NCBI GenBank assembly: GCA_900541555.1
Contig: UQKE01000068.1
Span: 1 to 6,611, forward strand
Reading direction: 5' to 3'
Source of the DNA: an uncultured Porphyromonadaceae bacterium
GTDB taxonomy: Bacteria; Bacteroidota; Bacteroidia; Bacteroidales; Muribaculaceae
Length of the DNA stretch: 6,611 nt
Shown: positions 6,588 through 6,611 of the stretch, one piece after another
How the letters are laid out: the number at the start of each line of letters is the position of its first letter
Position numbering within the stretch: the stretch's first letter is position 1
Notes under the pieces: model-generated
Seen by the model: only the letters and a program-made list of their open reading frames with translations
Told to the model about the DNA's origin: nothing
Databases searched by the model: none
Translations under genes and position numbers: made by a program

Positions 6588-6611
6588 TATAAGACAAGCT
6601 GCATCTCGGCA

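Noticed and set aside
6407..6604. A 65-codon frame on the - strand overlapping the transferase start.
   Set aside because: It runs out of frame into the first codons of the transferase, crosses both candidate promoters and has no protein-like features.
1..6611. A defence system, mobile element or CRISPR array.
   Set aside because: All four genes are metabolic, cell-envelope or small hypothetical genes. No transposase, integrase, terminal repeat pair, regularly spaced repeat or toxin-antitoxin pair was found.

Overview
The window looks like ordinary chromosomal DNA from an anaerobic member of the Bacteroidales. The main reasons are two close matches to the Bacteroidetes -7 promoter element (TAnnTTTG), the lack of Shine-Dalgarno sequences ahead of the genes, and an oxygen-sensitive pyruvate:ferredoxin oxidoreductase of the single-chain type common in that order. 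No rRNA, tRNA, CRISPR array, insertion sequence or prophage gene was seen. I cannot name the genus from this sequence.

Layout: (1) Positions 1-86 hold a forward promoter. (2) A likely two-gene operon follows on the + strand: a uridine phosphorylase (87-959) and, 20 bases downstream, a small lysine-rich protein of unknown function (980-1348). (3) A strong hairpin at 1416-1453 closes this operon and also the convergent gene. (4) nifJ, a full-length seven-region pyruvate:ferredoxin oxidoreductase (1471-5034, - strand), fills over half the window. (5) The 293-base gap at 5035-5327 holds the nifJ control region (a candidate promoter, a 9-bp direct repeat with 11-bp period, a long-loop inverted repeat and a 14-bp palindrome) and the terminator of the next gene. 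(6) A WecA/TagO-type polyprenyl-phosphate sugar-1-phosphate transferase lies at 5328-6440 on the - strand. (7) Positions 6441-6611 form a divergent promoter region that fires left into the transferase and right into a gene beyond the window.

The genes appear to be independent housekeeping functions: pyrimidine nucleoside salvage, pyruvate oxidation to acetyl-CoA with reduced ferredoxin, and the first lipid-linked step of a surface polysaccharide. I found no convincing new multi-gene system. The observations most worth a second look are the uncharacterised small protein paired with uridine phosphorylase, the matching CAAAC-AA-GTTTG dyads at the -33 position of two promoters 6.5 kb apart, and the symmetrical elements in the nifJ control region.
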